A stretch of 41,332 bases of DNA, from positions 1 through 41,332 of IMG/VR virus record IMGVR_UViG_3300032085_000170, one strand, 5' to 3'. Positions within the stretch are counted from its first letter, which is position 1. Every line of letters starts with the position of its first letter. The translations under genes were made by a program, and so were the position numbers. Below are positions 29,573 through 38,500 of the stretch, piece after piece. A model generated the notes under the pieces. That model had not been told where the DNA came from. It searched no databases and worked only from the letters and a program-made list of their open reading frames with translations. This DNA is from a virus.

Positions 29573-29826
29573 TGGATATCAACTGGACATTAGTAACAAT
29601 AGCAGGAGCATTACTAGCACAGGGTGCTGCTGTAGTGTGGGCAGTGTCCAGCATGGTATCAGACATTAAGTATAACAGGGCTGAGATAGCTGATGTAGAA
29701 ACTAGCACAGCAAGACTAGCTGATGATATACATGAGAATGACGTAATGATTGCACGTATTGATGCAAATGTAGAAGCAATCAAGGAAGCATTAAATGTGG
29801 TTACAACTAATCACGCAAAGAGATAA
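29572..29826 (+). CDS. Single-span membrane protein with coiled coil
   Basis: An 84-residue protein. A membrane span at residues about 7-27 (LVTIAGALLAQGAAVVWAV) is followed by a heptad-rich coiled coil to the end (VSDIKYNRAEIADVETSTAR). This shape resembles phage XhlA-like or spanin-like accessory proteins, or a small virion membrane protein. It sits between the fibres and the internal-protein block rather than in the lysis cassette. Topology is clear; role is not. Confidence 0.65.
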   Translation: MDINWTLVTIAGALLAQGAAVVWAVSSMVSDIKYNRAEIADVETSTARLADDIHENDVMIARIDANVEAIKEALNVVTTNHAKR

Positions 29827-29830
29827 TTAA

Positions 29831-30310
29831 ATGATAGACCCCGTTACAGCTTTTGCTGCAGCTAATGCAGCCTTCAAAGGGGTCAAGATGCTAGTAGGTG
29901 CTGGTAGAGAGATACAAGATGTATCACAGCAACTAGGTGCATGGTACGGTGCAGTAGCTGATATTACTAGGGCTGAGTCCCAACGTAAGAACCCTACATG
30001 GTTAGACAAGCAGACACACGGTACTGACAACATAGAACAAGAAGCAATGGACATTATTGTTCGTAAGAAGACATTGCTTGAGAAAGAAAAAGAAATAAAG
30101 TTTATGTTAGACTACAGGTTTGGTCTTGGCACATACGATGAAATGTTAGGTATGCGTAGGCAAATACGTAAGGAACGTGAAGAGACTGTTTATGCGGCGA
30201 TGGAAGCTAAAAGACAGATGGCAAACAACGCAGCTATAGGTGGCCTATCATTACTAATAATTGGTGTATTAGGTGGGGGCATATATCTGATATCACTAGG
30301 AATTGGTTAA
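29831..30310 (+). CDS. Hypothetical protein with C-terminal membrane span
   Basis: A 159-residue protein starting MIDPVTAFAAANAAFKGVKM. The amphipathic N-terminal part is followed by long charged helices (KKTLLEKEKEIKFMLDYRFG) and a C-terminal hydrophobic span at about 134-156 (IGGLSLLIIGVLGGGIYLIS). Similar proteins recur in marine phages just before the internal virion proteins. It could be a virion membrane-active protein used during ejection. The stop overlaps the next ATG (TAATG). Confidence 0.65.
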   Translation: MIDPVTAFAAANAAFKGVKMLVGAGREIQDVSQQLGAWYGAVADITRAESQRKNPTWLDKQTHGTDNIEQEAMDIIVRKKTLLEKEKEIKFMLDYRFGLGTYDEMLGMRRQIRKEREETVYAAMEAKRQMANNAAIGGLSLLIIGVLGGGIYLISLGIG

Positions 30311-30573
30311 TGATTAATCTTGTTGTGTTACCCCTTGTGTTAGCAGGGCTGTTAAGTAACCCTGAGTTTGTACAGTGTCACTTAGCAAAAAGAGTTAAGA
30401 TACAGGGAGAAATGGTTTGCATTTACCGTGGACCTAATGGTACAATAGGATATCATTACCCTATGTTTAAGTTTAGTGAATGCCCTAAGACGTATATGTG
30501 TAGATACACACCTAATGCAAAGAAGAAAGTATCAGTTCAAGATATACTTGATGGATTAAAGGACGGATTTTAA
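30310..30573 (+). CDS. Exported cysteine-containing small protein
   Basis: An 87-residue protein with an N-terminal signal-like helix (MINLVVLPLVLAGLLSNPEF) and four cysteines in a short soluble part (FVQCHLA, EMVCIYRG, FSECPKTYMCRY). The cysteine pattern suggests two disulfides outside the cytoplasm. It is tucked between a membrane protein gene and an internal virion protein gene. It may act at the envelope during infection or lysis. I do not recognise the family. Confidence 0.65.
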   Translation: MINLVVLPLVLAGLLSNPEFVQCHLAKRVKIQGEMVCIYRGPNGTIGYHYPMFKFSECPKTYMCRYTPNAKKKVSVQDILDGLKDGF

Positions 30574-30575
30574 TA

Positions 30576-33077
30576 ATGATTAATCAAAGACTTAATGAAG
30601 CTGTAGCTAGAAAGTTTGGTTACAATGGTCCTGCTAACAGTGAAGCAGTTGATAAATTTTTAATGTCAAAACCTGAAAGTATTGCTACCGTCCGTAGAGC
30701 TTTAAACATTATGAAACCTACTACAGCTATGGCAGAAGGTGGTGACACTGAGACCACTGCAACCACTACCCCTGTAGAACCTGATGATGTGCCTACTAAG
30801 ACACCGGAAGAAATGGCTGAAGAGGTAGTGCAAGGTCAACGTCAAATGGTACGTGATGCCTTTGTTGATCCTCAAGCTCTTGTAGCAAAACCAGAAGTAG
30901 CAAAGCTAGACCCTGCTGCTGCAGGTACAACCATAGACCCCACTGCTGGTCAAGTTACTTCCCCTGTACCTCAAGCTGGTCAACCTGATTTCTTTAAACT
31001 CTTTCAACCACAACCTACTCAGATTATGGCAACACCTGATACTCTTCCCGGCTATGTTAATAGGGGTCTAGAGCCATTGCCCGGCCCACCCTCGGAGATA
31101 TTTGATCCACGTATTAGAGCAATGGAAGAAAAAAGACAGAGAGAATTTACTGATAAAGACCGTGAATTTTATGCAGACCATTTAAAAAAAACAAATGAAG
31201 AGCGCCGTACAAAAGGGATAGATATTTCTTCTAACCCAGAAGAAATAGCAAAAGCTTTTGGTGTACCTGTAGAAAGTCTTGTGCGTAGAGGCAGTATCAC
31301 AAGTGATGGAATAATACGTGGTGCTCAAGGTCATACGCCTATGAGAAGTGACTACGAAAGTTCACTAGATCCTCGTACAGAAGGGGGTAAACTGTCTCAA
31401 GATGGTAGAACAGGTTTATATTTAGACTACTCAAAACTTACTGCTCCTAGAGGTAGTGAAGCCAGAGAAGAACAATACAAAAAATTAGTTGCTGAAAAAC
31501 TAGCAACAGTTAAACCTCTTGATCCTTATCCTATGGAAGATATCTTTTTAACTAATACTCAATTACCTACAGAACCCCGATCACCATCAGGTGTAGCCAC
31601 TGCAACCACTGCCGCAACACCAGAACCTATAACCCCAGAAACAGTAGATGCTAAGACAGCATCAGGAGAAGTCACTACAGCTTTAGCTGATGTAGACCCA
31701 GTGACAGGCGCAGTGTCAGATAAAGCACAGGTAACTGCTGCTACTATGGACCCAGCTACTACAGGTGTTAAAGACTTAACTTCAGCTCAAGGTGAAGCTG
31801 TAGTAATGACTAACCCTGTACAGAGAGAGATACAAGACGGTGAGCTTGTATCAGGTGTTGCTGATGCTACTAAAGCTGCTGCATTTACTGAGCAGGTACA
31901 AGCTGCCACAGCTACCCCATCAGAACAAGCTACAGTACAGGGCCAGTTGTCTACTCTTATGACACAGTTTGAAGGTGGTAACACACCAGCATGGGCAGCA
32001 GGTGCAATGAGAGCAGCTACAGCAGCTATGGCTGCACGTGGACTAGGTGCTAGTAGCATGGCTGGACAAGCTGTTGTACAAGCTGCTATGGAGTCTGCAT
32101 TACCTGTTGCTATGGCTGATGCACAAACACAGGCAACCTTTGAAGCACAGAACTTGTCAAACAGACAACAACGTGCTATGCTTGCAGCTCAACAACGTGC
32201 TACCTTTATGGGCCAAGAGTTTGACCAAGCGTTCCAAGCTAGGGTATCTAATGCTGCTAAAATTAGTGACGTAGCAAACATGAACTTTACTGCAGAGCAA
32301 CAGGTTGCTTTGGAGAATAGCCGTAATGCTAACACAGTAAACATGGCTAACCTAACTAACAAACAGGCTATGGTATTAGCTGAAGCCTCTGCTATTGCAC
32401 AGCTTGAAACACAAAACTTATCCAATCAGCAACAGGCTGCTGTACAGAATGCTAACTCATTCTTACAAATGGATATGTCTAACATGAATAACGCACAGCA
32501 GACTTCCATGTTTAAGGCTCAGTCTGTCGTGCAGTCACTGCTTACTGATCAAGCTGCTGAGAATGCTGCACGTCAATTCAATGCTTCTAGTGAGAACCAG
32601 ACAAAGCAATTCATGGCTAACCTTAACACACAAGTTACACAGTTTAATGCAGCTCAAGCTAATGCTATATCACAATTTAATGCTGGTGAAACCAACGCAC
32701 TGGACAAGTTTAATGCTAGTATGCAGGAACAACGTAATCAGTTCAACGCACAGAATGGTCTTGTTGTAGCTCAAGCTAATGCACAGTGGAGACAGAACGT
32801 GGACACATTGAACACTGCAGCACAGAACGAAGCCAACATGATCAATGCTGCTACTGTTAATACATTTACTAAGGCTACTGTAGATCAGATATGGCAGAGA
32901 GAACGTGACCTGATGGACTATGCTTTTAAAGGTACTGAGCAAGAGAAAGATCGTATGGTAAACATCATGCTTGGTGAAAAACAAATCAGTCAGTATCAAA
33001 CACAAGCTGAACAGAATAGAAAAAGTAATGAAGATACAGCTAAGTATAGCCTTCTTACTCAACTTATTTTATCTTAA
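30576..33077 (+). CDS. Large internal virion-type protein with QFNA repeats
   Basis: An 833-residue protein. Its N-terminal about 50 residues (MINQRLNEAVARKFGYNGPA, NSEAVDKFLMSKPESIATVR) form a small domain I know from marine podoviruses, followed by MAEGGDT with the GG motif. A Pro/Thr-rich linker, a charged middle, and from about residue 470 a long Gln/Ala/Asn-rich helical region follow. Five [QK]FNA units occur at about 666-724, with further LSNxQQ units (NLSNRQQ, NLSNQQQ) before them. Composition and place match ejected core proteins. No enzyme motif seen. Confidence 0.7.
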   Translation: MINQRLNEAVARKFGYNGPANSEAVDKFLMSKPESIATVRRALNIMKPTTAMAEGGDTETTATTTPVEPDDVPTKTPEEMAEEVVQGQRQMVRDAFVDPQALVAKPEVAKLDPAAAGTTIDPTAGQVTSPVPQAGQPDFFKLFQPQPTQIMATPDTLPGYVNRGLEPLPGPPSEIFDPRIRAMEEKRQREFTDKDREFYADHLKKTNEERRTKGIDISSNPEEIAKAFGVPVESLVRRGSITSDGIIRGAQGHTPMRSDYESSLDPRTEGGKLSQDGRTGLYLDYSKLTAPRGSEAREEQYKKLVAEKLATVKPLDPYPMEDIFLTNTQLPTEPRSPSGVATATTAATPEPITPETVDAKTASGEVTTALADVDPVTGAVSDKAQVTAATMDPATTGVKDLTSAQGEAVVMTNPVQREIQDGELVSGVADATKAAAFTEQVQAATATPSEQATVQGQLSTLMTQFEGGNTPAWAAGAMRAATAAMAARGLGASSMAGQAVVQAAMESALPVAMADAQTQATFEAQNLSNRQQRAMLAAQQRATFMGQEFDQAFQARVSNAAKISDVANMNFTAEQQVALENSRNANTVNMANLTNKQAMVLAEASAIAQLETQNLSNQQQAAVQNANSFLQMDMSNMNNAQQTSMFKAQSVVQSLLTDQAAENAARQFNASSENQTKQFMANLNTQVTQFNAAQANAISQFNAGETNALDKFNASMQEQRNQFNAQNGLVVAQANAQWRQNVDTLNTAAQNEANMINAATVNTFTKATVDQIWQRERDLMDYAFKGTEQEKDRMVNIMLGEKQISQYQTQAEQNRKSNEDTAKYSLLTQLILS

Positions 33078-33089
33078 GGAATAAAACAA

Positions 33090-33974
33090 ATGGGATCGTT
33101 AAGTTATCAAAAACTTTTAGAAGGTGCTAGAAATACATTAGGTGAAGTTTTTGATTATATGTCTAATGATAGAACTAGAAAACCTTCTGCTGCTGATGAA
33201 GGTGAGCTTCGTTTGCAAAATAAAAGAACTTACTCTGATGTTAAACAAATACAAATGGATAGGTCCAGACTTCCCGGCCTTGTTAGTCCAAGAATAAAAT
33301 CAGGTGTTGAGACTAACGAAGATAATGTATCTATGTTAGACAAAGCCTATAACCAAGTGCGTAGACAAAATGCTGAACTAAAAAGTTCTATTGAAGCTGA
33401 TGCTGATGAGGCATTTTATAATGAAACTGGAGATGCTTTGGGTCAGGTTAAACCTCCTGTAAAACGTGGGGGTAAGTTTCCACGTTTTGAAAATGTTGTA
33501 CCTACCTTTAATAAAAAACAAAAAGAGTTACAAAGTTATATATTTGAAAAAGCTAAGGATCGTGGCTATGAAGGCCCAGAACTTGCACAATTTATGGCGC
33601 AGGTTGCAATAGAAACAGATTACTTTAAAACTTTAGAAGAGTACGGACCCGGTAAAGATAGATATGGTGGTGGTAAGAGGTACAAAGGAAGAGGATTTTT
33701 GCAGCTAACTCATAAAGATAACTATGAAGCTGCTGGTAAAGCTCTTGGCTACGCAGGTTTGGCCGATGATCCTGATTTAGTTTTAGATAAAGAAACTGCA
33801 GCAGATACTTCTTTCTGGTTCTGGGAAACAAATGTAAGACCTGCAGTAAAAGACTTTTCCAATACAGATAAAGTTACTCGGATAGTTAATGGGCCGGGTA
33901 TGCTTAAGAAAGCTGAAAGAAATGATGCCTATAACTTTATGAAGTTATCTGGCACTTCATTGTATGAGGAATAA
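33090..33974 (+). CDS. GH19-like lysozyme, virion-associated cell-wall hydrolase
   Basis: A 294-residue protein. The N-terminal about 130 residues are charged linker sequence. The C-terminal domain has FMAQVAIETDYFKTL, with the likely catalytic Glu175, then RYKGRGFLQLTHKDNYEAAG and DDPDLVLDKETAADTSFWFW, the pattern of glycoside hydrolase 19 / phage lysozyme-like enzymes. It should cut peptidoglycan glycan strands. Placement among internal virion proteins, far from the holin-endolysin cassette, suggests use at genome entry rather than lysis. AAGGA precedes the ATG. Confidence 0.85.
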   Translation: MGSLSYQKLLEGARNTLGEVFDYMSNDRTRKPSAADEGELRLQNKRTYSDVKQIQMDRSRLPGLVSPRIKSGVETNEDNVSMLDKAYNQVRRQNAELKSSIEADADEAFYNETGDALGQVKPPVKRGGKFPRFENVVPTFNKKQKELQSYIFEKAKDRGYEGPELAQFMAQVAIETDYFKTLEEYGPGKDRYGGGKRYKGRGFLQLTHKDNYEAAGKALGYAGLADDPDLVLDKETAADTSFWFWETNVRPAVKDFSNTDKVTRIVNGPGMLKKAERNDAYNFMKLSGTSLYEE

Positions 33975-33977
33975 AGA

Positions 33978-34499
33978 ATGTTTGAAGCACCAATCCCCGG
34001 TCAGTCATTGACTAATGAACCTAAGAATTATCCTTGGGAAAATCCTTCACGTCTTGCCACACCAGAGGATGCATTAGTATATCACCTTGAAAGACTTAAT
34101 CAACCTAAAAGAATAGAAGCTATGCTAGACTTCTTACAGCTAGGCATTGATGTTGTCACCATGACTGAGGGTATTCTTCGTAACGCTGTAGCTAATGGTG
34201 AGCATAGTGTAGACGTGAGCATGATCATTGCCCCTATCATCCATGAATATATTGTAGGTCTAGCTGATGCTACAGGTATTGATTATGATGAGGGTCTTGA
34301 TGAAGATGATTCTGAAGAAGAAAGAGCCTATGCTATCCGTGAGAATAAAGCACGTAAGATTCTTAAAGATATTAAGCTGGACAAGAAGCCTGACTTAGGT
34401 GATCTTGAAGCTTCTCTTCCTAAGACACCTATGAGTGATGCTGAAATGCCTGAAGAAAAACCAAAAGGTTTAATGGCAAGACCACAAGGAGTTATGTAA
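33978..34499 (+). CDS. Conserved acidic virion-module protein with GLMARPQ tail
   Basis: A 173-residue protein starting MFEAPIPGQSLTNEPKNYPW. The PIPGQSLT...P.N.PWENP start followed by EDALVYHLERLN is widespread in marine podoviruses next to internal core genes. Helical centre, acidic stretch (DEGLDEDDSEEE), and an end PKGLMARPQGVM that echoes the tail of the 17387-17632 protein. It may guide or anchor the large core protein. Function inferred from neighbours only. Confidence 0.7.
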   Translation: MFEAPIPGQSLTNEPKNYPWENPSRLATPEDALVYHLERLNQPKRIEAMLDFLQLGIDVVTMTEGILRNAVANGEHSVDVSMIIAPIIHEYIVGLADATGIDYDEGLDEDDSEEERAYAIRENKARKILKDIKLDKKPDLGDLEASLPKTPMSDAEMPEEKPKGLMARPQGVM

Positions 34500-34500
34500 T

Positions 34501-35577
34501 ATGGGTATGTGGGAAGGATTCTTGCATGGTGTTGAAACCGACAGAGCTAGAGAAGAAAAAGAAAAAACTGAAGCTAAACTTGATGCACAGTTTGAAGAAG
34601 GTAATAGATTAAAACTTTTAGACATGGCTTTAAAGTATGCAAATAAAAATAAAAGTAATTTTACTGGTGGTGATTATAAAGTAGCTTCTGCTAGTGGTAA
34701 ATCTATTGACACTGTTGAGCAAAGTCTAGAGCAATTAAAACAATTTGGTATTCCAGACGAAGTAATATCTAAAGTTGCTGGTGGAGGTGCTGGTGATTTA
34801 GCTAAGATTGTAACCGCTTTTACACAAGCAAAAGAGGAACACCTTAAAGAGTATGGTGAAGTTAATCCTATGCCTAATGAGATGTTTGTTGAGGCTTTAA
34901 ATAACGCAGTAATTACACAGCCAGAAGGTTATAAAGTTGATGTAGATGCAGTGCTTGAACAGTTTGGTATTACTGCAAGTGAAGCTGAACGTCTTATGTT
35001 TCCTCCAAATGTAGCACCGAGACAACAGATAGACCTAAAAGCAGGTTCTTTAAACATTGTACCTGCTCTTTCTTTTAAAGACTTAGATGATGCCACTAAA
35101 GCTGTTGGTATGGAAGTTATTCGTACTGCTTATGGAGAGTTAGAAAATCTTAGAGGCGCACCTGAAGCTGAAGATGCACAGATTAATACTTGGAGAGCTG
35201 CTAGGGTAGCACAAATTGAATCAGGTTTATCAAAAGCTCAAGGAGATGTGCCTATATTAACAGACTTGTTTGGTTTATTTGGTAACTCTTATGCAAGTCA
35301 ATACATTGAGTCTCAACCTGTATTACAGAACGCAGTAAAAATGGGGCAGTTTCCAAAATCATATGCTGAAGCTGCTGCACGCCCTGATCTTGATTTAACT
35401 GCACCAGTGCAAGGCGTAGAAAACTTAGCTGAATATGGACAGAAAATTTTTAAATACCTTATGCAAAATAGTTTAGTTCCTGTAGGTACTACAGTTAAAT
35501 TTTATGGGAGTAATGGAAGTATTTCAGAACAAACTGTAACAGAACAACTAATAGAACAATTTAATAGGTCGCAGTAA
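34501..35577 (+). CDS. Hypothetical internal-module protein
   Basis: A 358-residue acidic helical protein starting MGMWEGFLHGVETDRAREEK. A coiled-coil N-terminus (KEKTEAKLDAQFEEGNRLKL) leads into a helical body without catalytic motifs. The stop overlaps the ATG of the large core protein (TAATG), suggesting fixed stoichiometry with it. T7-like phages have two to three internal core proteins in this position, so it may be a small core protein. Family not recognised. Confidence 0.65.
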   Translation: MGMWEGFLHGVETDRAREEKEKTEAKLDAQFEEGNRLKLLDMALKYANKNKSNFTGGDYKVASASGKSIDTVEQSLEQLKQFGIPDEVISKVAGGGAGDLAKIVTAFTQAKEEHLKEYGEVNPMPNEMFVEALNNAVITQPEGYKVDVDAVLEQFGITASEAERLMFPPNVAPRQQIDLKAGSLNIVPALSFKDLDDATKAVGMEVIRTAYGELENLRGAPEAEDAQINTWRAARVAQIESGLSKAQGDVPILTDLFGLFGNSYASQYIESQPVLQNAVKMGQFPKSYAEAAARPDLDLTAPVQGVENLAEYGQKIFKYLMQNSLVPVGTTVKFYGSNGSISEQTVTEQLIEQFNRSQ

Positions 35578-38500
35578 TGGCAGACACATTAGAAAGCATC
35601 TTAGGTTTAACTGAAACCACTACTACTGTTATGCCTGAATCTGTTGTAGAAGAAGAAAATAATACTTTAGAAGATATTCTAGGTATTAAACCTATTATTC
35701 CTGCAGCAGAACCTGCTTCACCTCAAGTTGCACCTAGTATTAATACATTAGAAGATATTTTAAACTTAACTCCTGAAGTTGCTACACGTAAGGTAGTTCC
35801 TCAAGGCCCACAAAGCTCTCTATTCATAGATCTTGACAAACACTTTGCAGAAAAATACAACAACAAACCCTTAATTAAAGAAGACATTATCTCAGACCCT
35901 GACCTAATAGAAGTTATGACAAGCGCAATGGAAGCTAGGTTTAAACCAGCAGGTCTCCTTAAAAAAGGTTACAAAGCTGCCACTGCTACTGCTGGTGGAA
36001 CCATAGGTGGTTTAGACAGGGACTACAGGTCTATGTCACCTGAAGATTTGTTTGAAACATATCAGAACTATCAAAGATCTTTAGCTGGATTGCAAACTGT
36101 AACTGTAGCTAATGAATCTGTCTATGGTATAAATGCGGACGATATAACAAGAGCTAAACTTGGTGCAGGTTATAGACTGTTTAATCAGATGGACAACGCA
36201 TTTACTGGTGAAGGTTCTTGGGCTGAAGCTGCTGATGCTACAGGAGACTATCTCAGGGCTGGGCTTCATGACCCTAGCACATTGTTTGGTATTGGTTTTG
36301 GTAGACTACTAAGCGTAGGTACAACCAAAGCAACAGGACTAGCCTTAAGAACTCTTGCACAAACTACATACAGAAAATTACTTAAAGCACAGCTTGCTAA
36401 AGGTGCAGCTTTACCTGCTGCTAAACAGGCTGCACGTGTTAGTTTAGGTAGACGAGCCGCTGCTACTGCTGTAATTGCACCTGCAATAGTAGATGGTGGT
36501 ATTACTATGGGTGCTGATGTTGCGTATCAAATGCAGTTAATTCGTACTGATGCACAAGAAACTTACAGCAGATATCAAACAGGATTTGCTGCTCTTGGTA
36601 GTATGGTGTTACCATCTCTTGTACTAACTAAAGAAGGTATCAAGACCCTAAGAGCAAAGGGTAAACTTACACCTGACTTTGCAAGATACATAGACCTAGA
36701 CCTTACTCTTGGTAAGCTTGATCCTAAGAAGGCAATGGCCCACGTCAAAGCTAAATTAAGCCCTAGTATGGGTGGTATCTTCACTGCAGTAGATGCAAAC
36801 TTTGGAACAATACGTGGTAGTACACGACCTGTAGACTTTAAAGTTTGGGACGATGCTAAACAAGATGCATCTGGAACCCTAAGTCAACTGGGTGGTAAGA
36901 TGGGTGACAACGAGCTGACCACTCAGTTCTTTCGTAGGTTTTTCTTTGGTGATGACAGTCAAAACTTAAAAGGTTATGCTCAAGTACTAGAGGAAGCTGG
37001 CTTTCAAGTTCATCCTAGTATGAGAGAAGATGGTAAAATTAGTGGTATCTATGGTCAAACTATTAGCTGGCTTGATGATGATGTTGTGAAAAGAATAACA
37101 ACGCAGTATGAAAATACTATTGGTAGACCTATAGGTTTAGGTAAAACCTCAAAGGAACTAAGCAAACAATTTATACAGATACAATCTGGTTCTGGTGCTG
37201 CACTTAATGTAAGCTCTATACTTGGACAAATCTCTGGTGGTAAACTTACAGCAGCAGAAAAACTGTCTGCTATGGCAGGTAAATATCATAAAGGTGGTGA
37301 CAAACCAAAGAGAATGCAGTTTGGTTTGTCTGTGTATAAACGTCTACTTACCTCTCACCTATCCACAACAGGTGCTAACCTTAAGGGTTTTAAACAACTT
37401 GTTACACTCAATAATTTATCCGACTTTGCTACCTCTGCTATAAACTTTAGTCAGAGTGGTGCATTTAAATTAATAGGTAATACAACCAAAGCAGAAAAAT
37501 ACTACAACAGAGGTTGGGGTTCCTTTGCTGGTGCTATACGTAGAGGTTACTCCGTGGTATCTCCTGACATTGAAATGGCATATGCTAGAAAATACTTTAA
37601 CTTAGACCCTAAGACTAGAGAAGCATTGTTCAGGGATGTTGCAGGTGATGGTGGTGCATTTGATAGTATTAAACAATTTAACTTAGACCCAAATAATAAA
37701 ATATATAAAGGTGTTGATGGTTATACTAAGGCTATGCAAACACTATCTTTAGCAAGGGTACAAGATGATATAACTAAAACTTGGACCTTTGGCAATAACA
37801 TGAACCAAGCTATCATGAGAGAGTATGGAATAACACCTGAACAATTCTTTAAAGGTGAATGGAAATCAGGTCAAGTTTCTAAAGAGGCTGTCCATCTGGC
37901 TATGGGTGAGAAAAGATTTCTTACTGACGTAGCAGAAAAGGCTTTGTTTAGAACTCAAAGAGAAACTGCTTCTGTTAATTGGAGTAGGTTAGAAACAGAT
38001 ATTGGATTTGGTTTTAGGACTATAGCTGAAGGTGTTGAGACTCTTACTAATAAAAGTCCTGTTGGTTTTATAGTTCCGTTTGGCTCTTTCTTAAATACAA
38101 CTCTTGCTACTGCTGCCGACTTGACTGGCGTAAATGCAATGCGTATGGCTATGATGAGGGCGACAGGTAAAGAAATAGACTTTGTAACAAGAGAAGGATC
38201 TGAAATATTAGGTAAAACTATTGTTGGATATAGCACAATAGGTCTAGCAACTTACGGACTGTCAGATACTGATACTGACATGCTACCTCATGAACAAAAA
38301 AATACTGCTGCTTATCGTGTAAAGAATGGTTTAGCATATAATCAACAAGTTCTTAATGATGGTTCTATTGCTGATGTAAGATATGATTGGCCTAATTCTA
38401 CAATACAACTAACAGCTCAAATCTTAGCTCATGCTACTATGGGAGAGTTTGATAATCTTACTAGCCTTAATTTTGATAAAGTTCCAGCAGATTTACTTAC

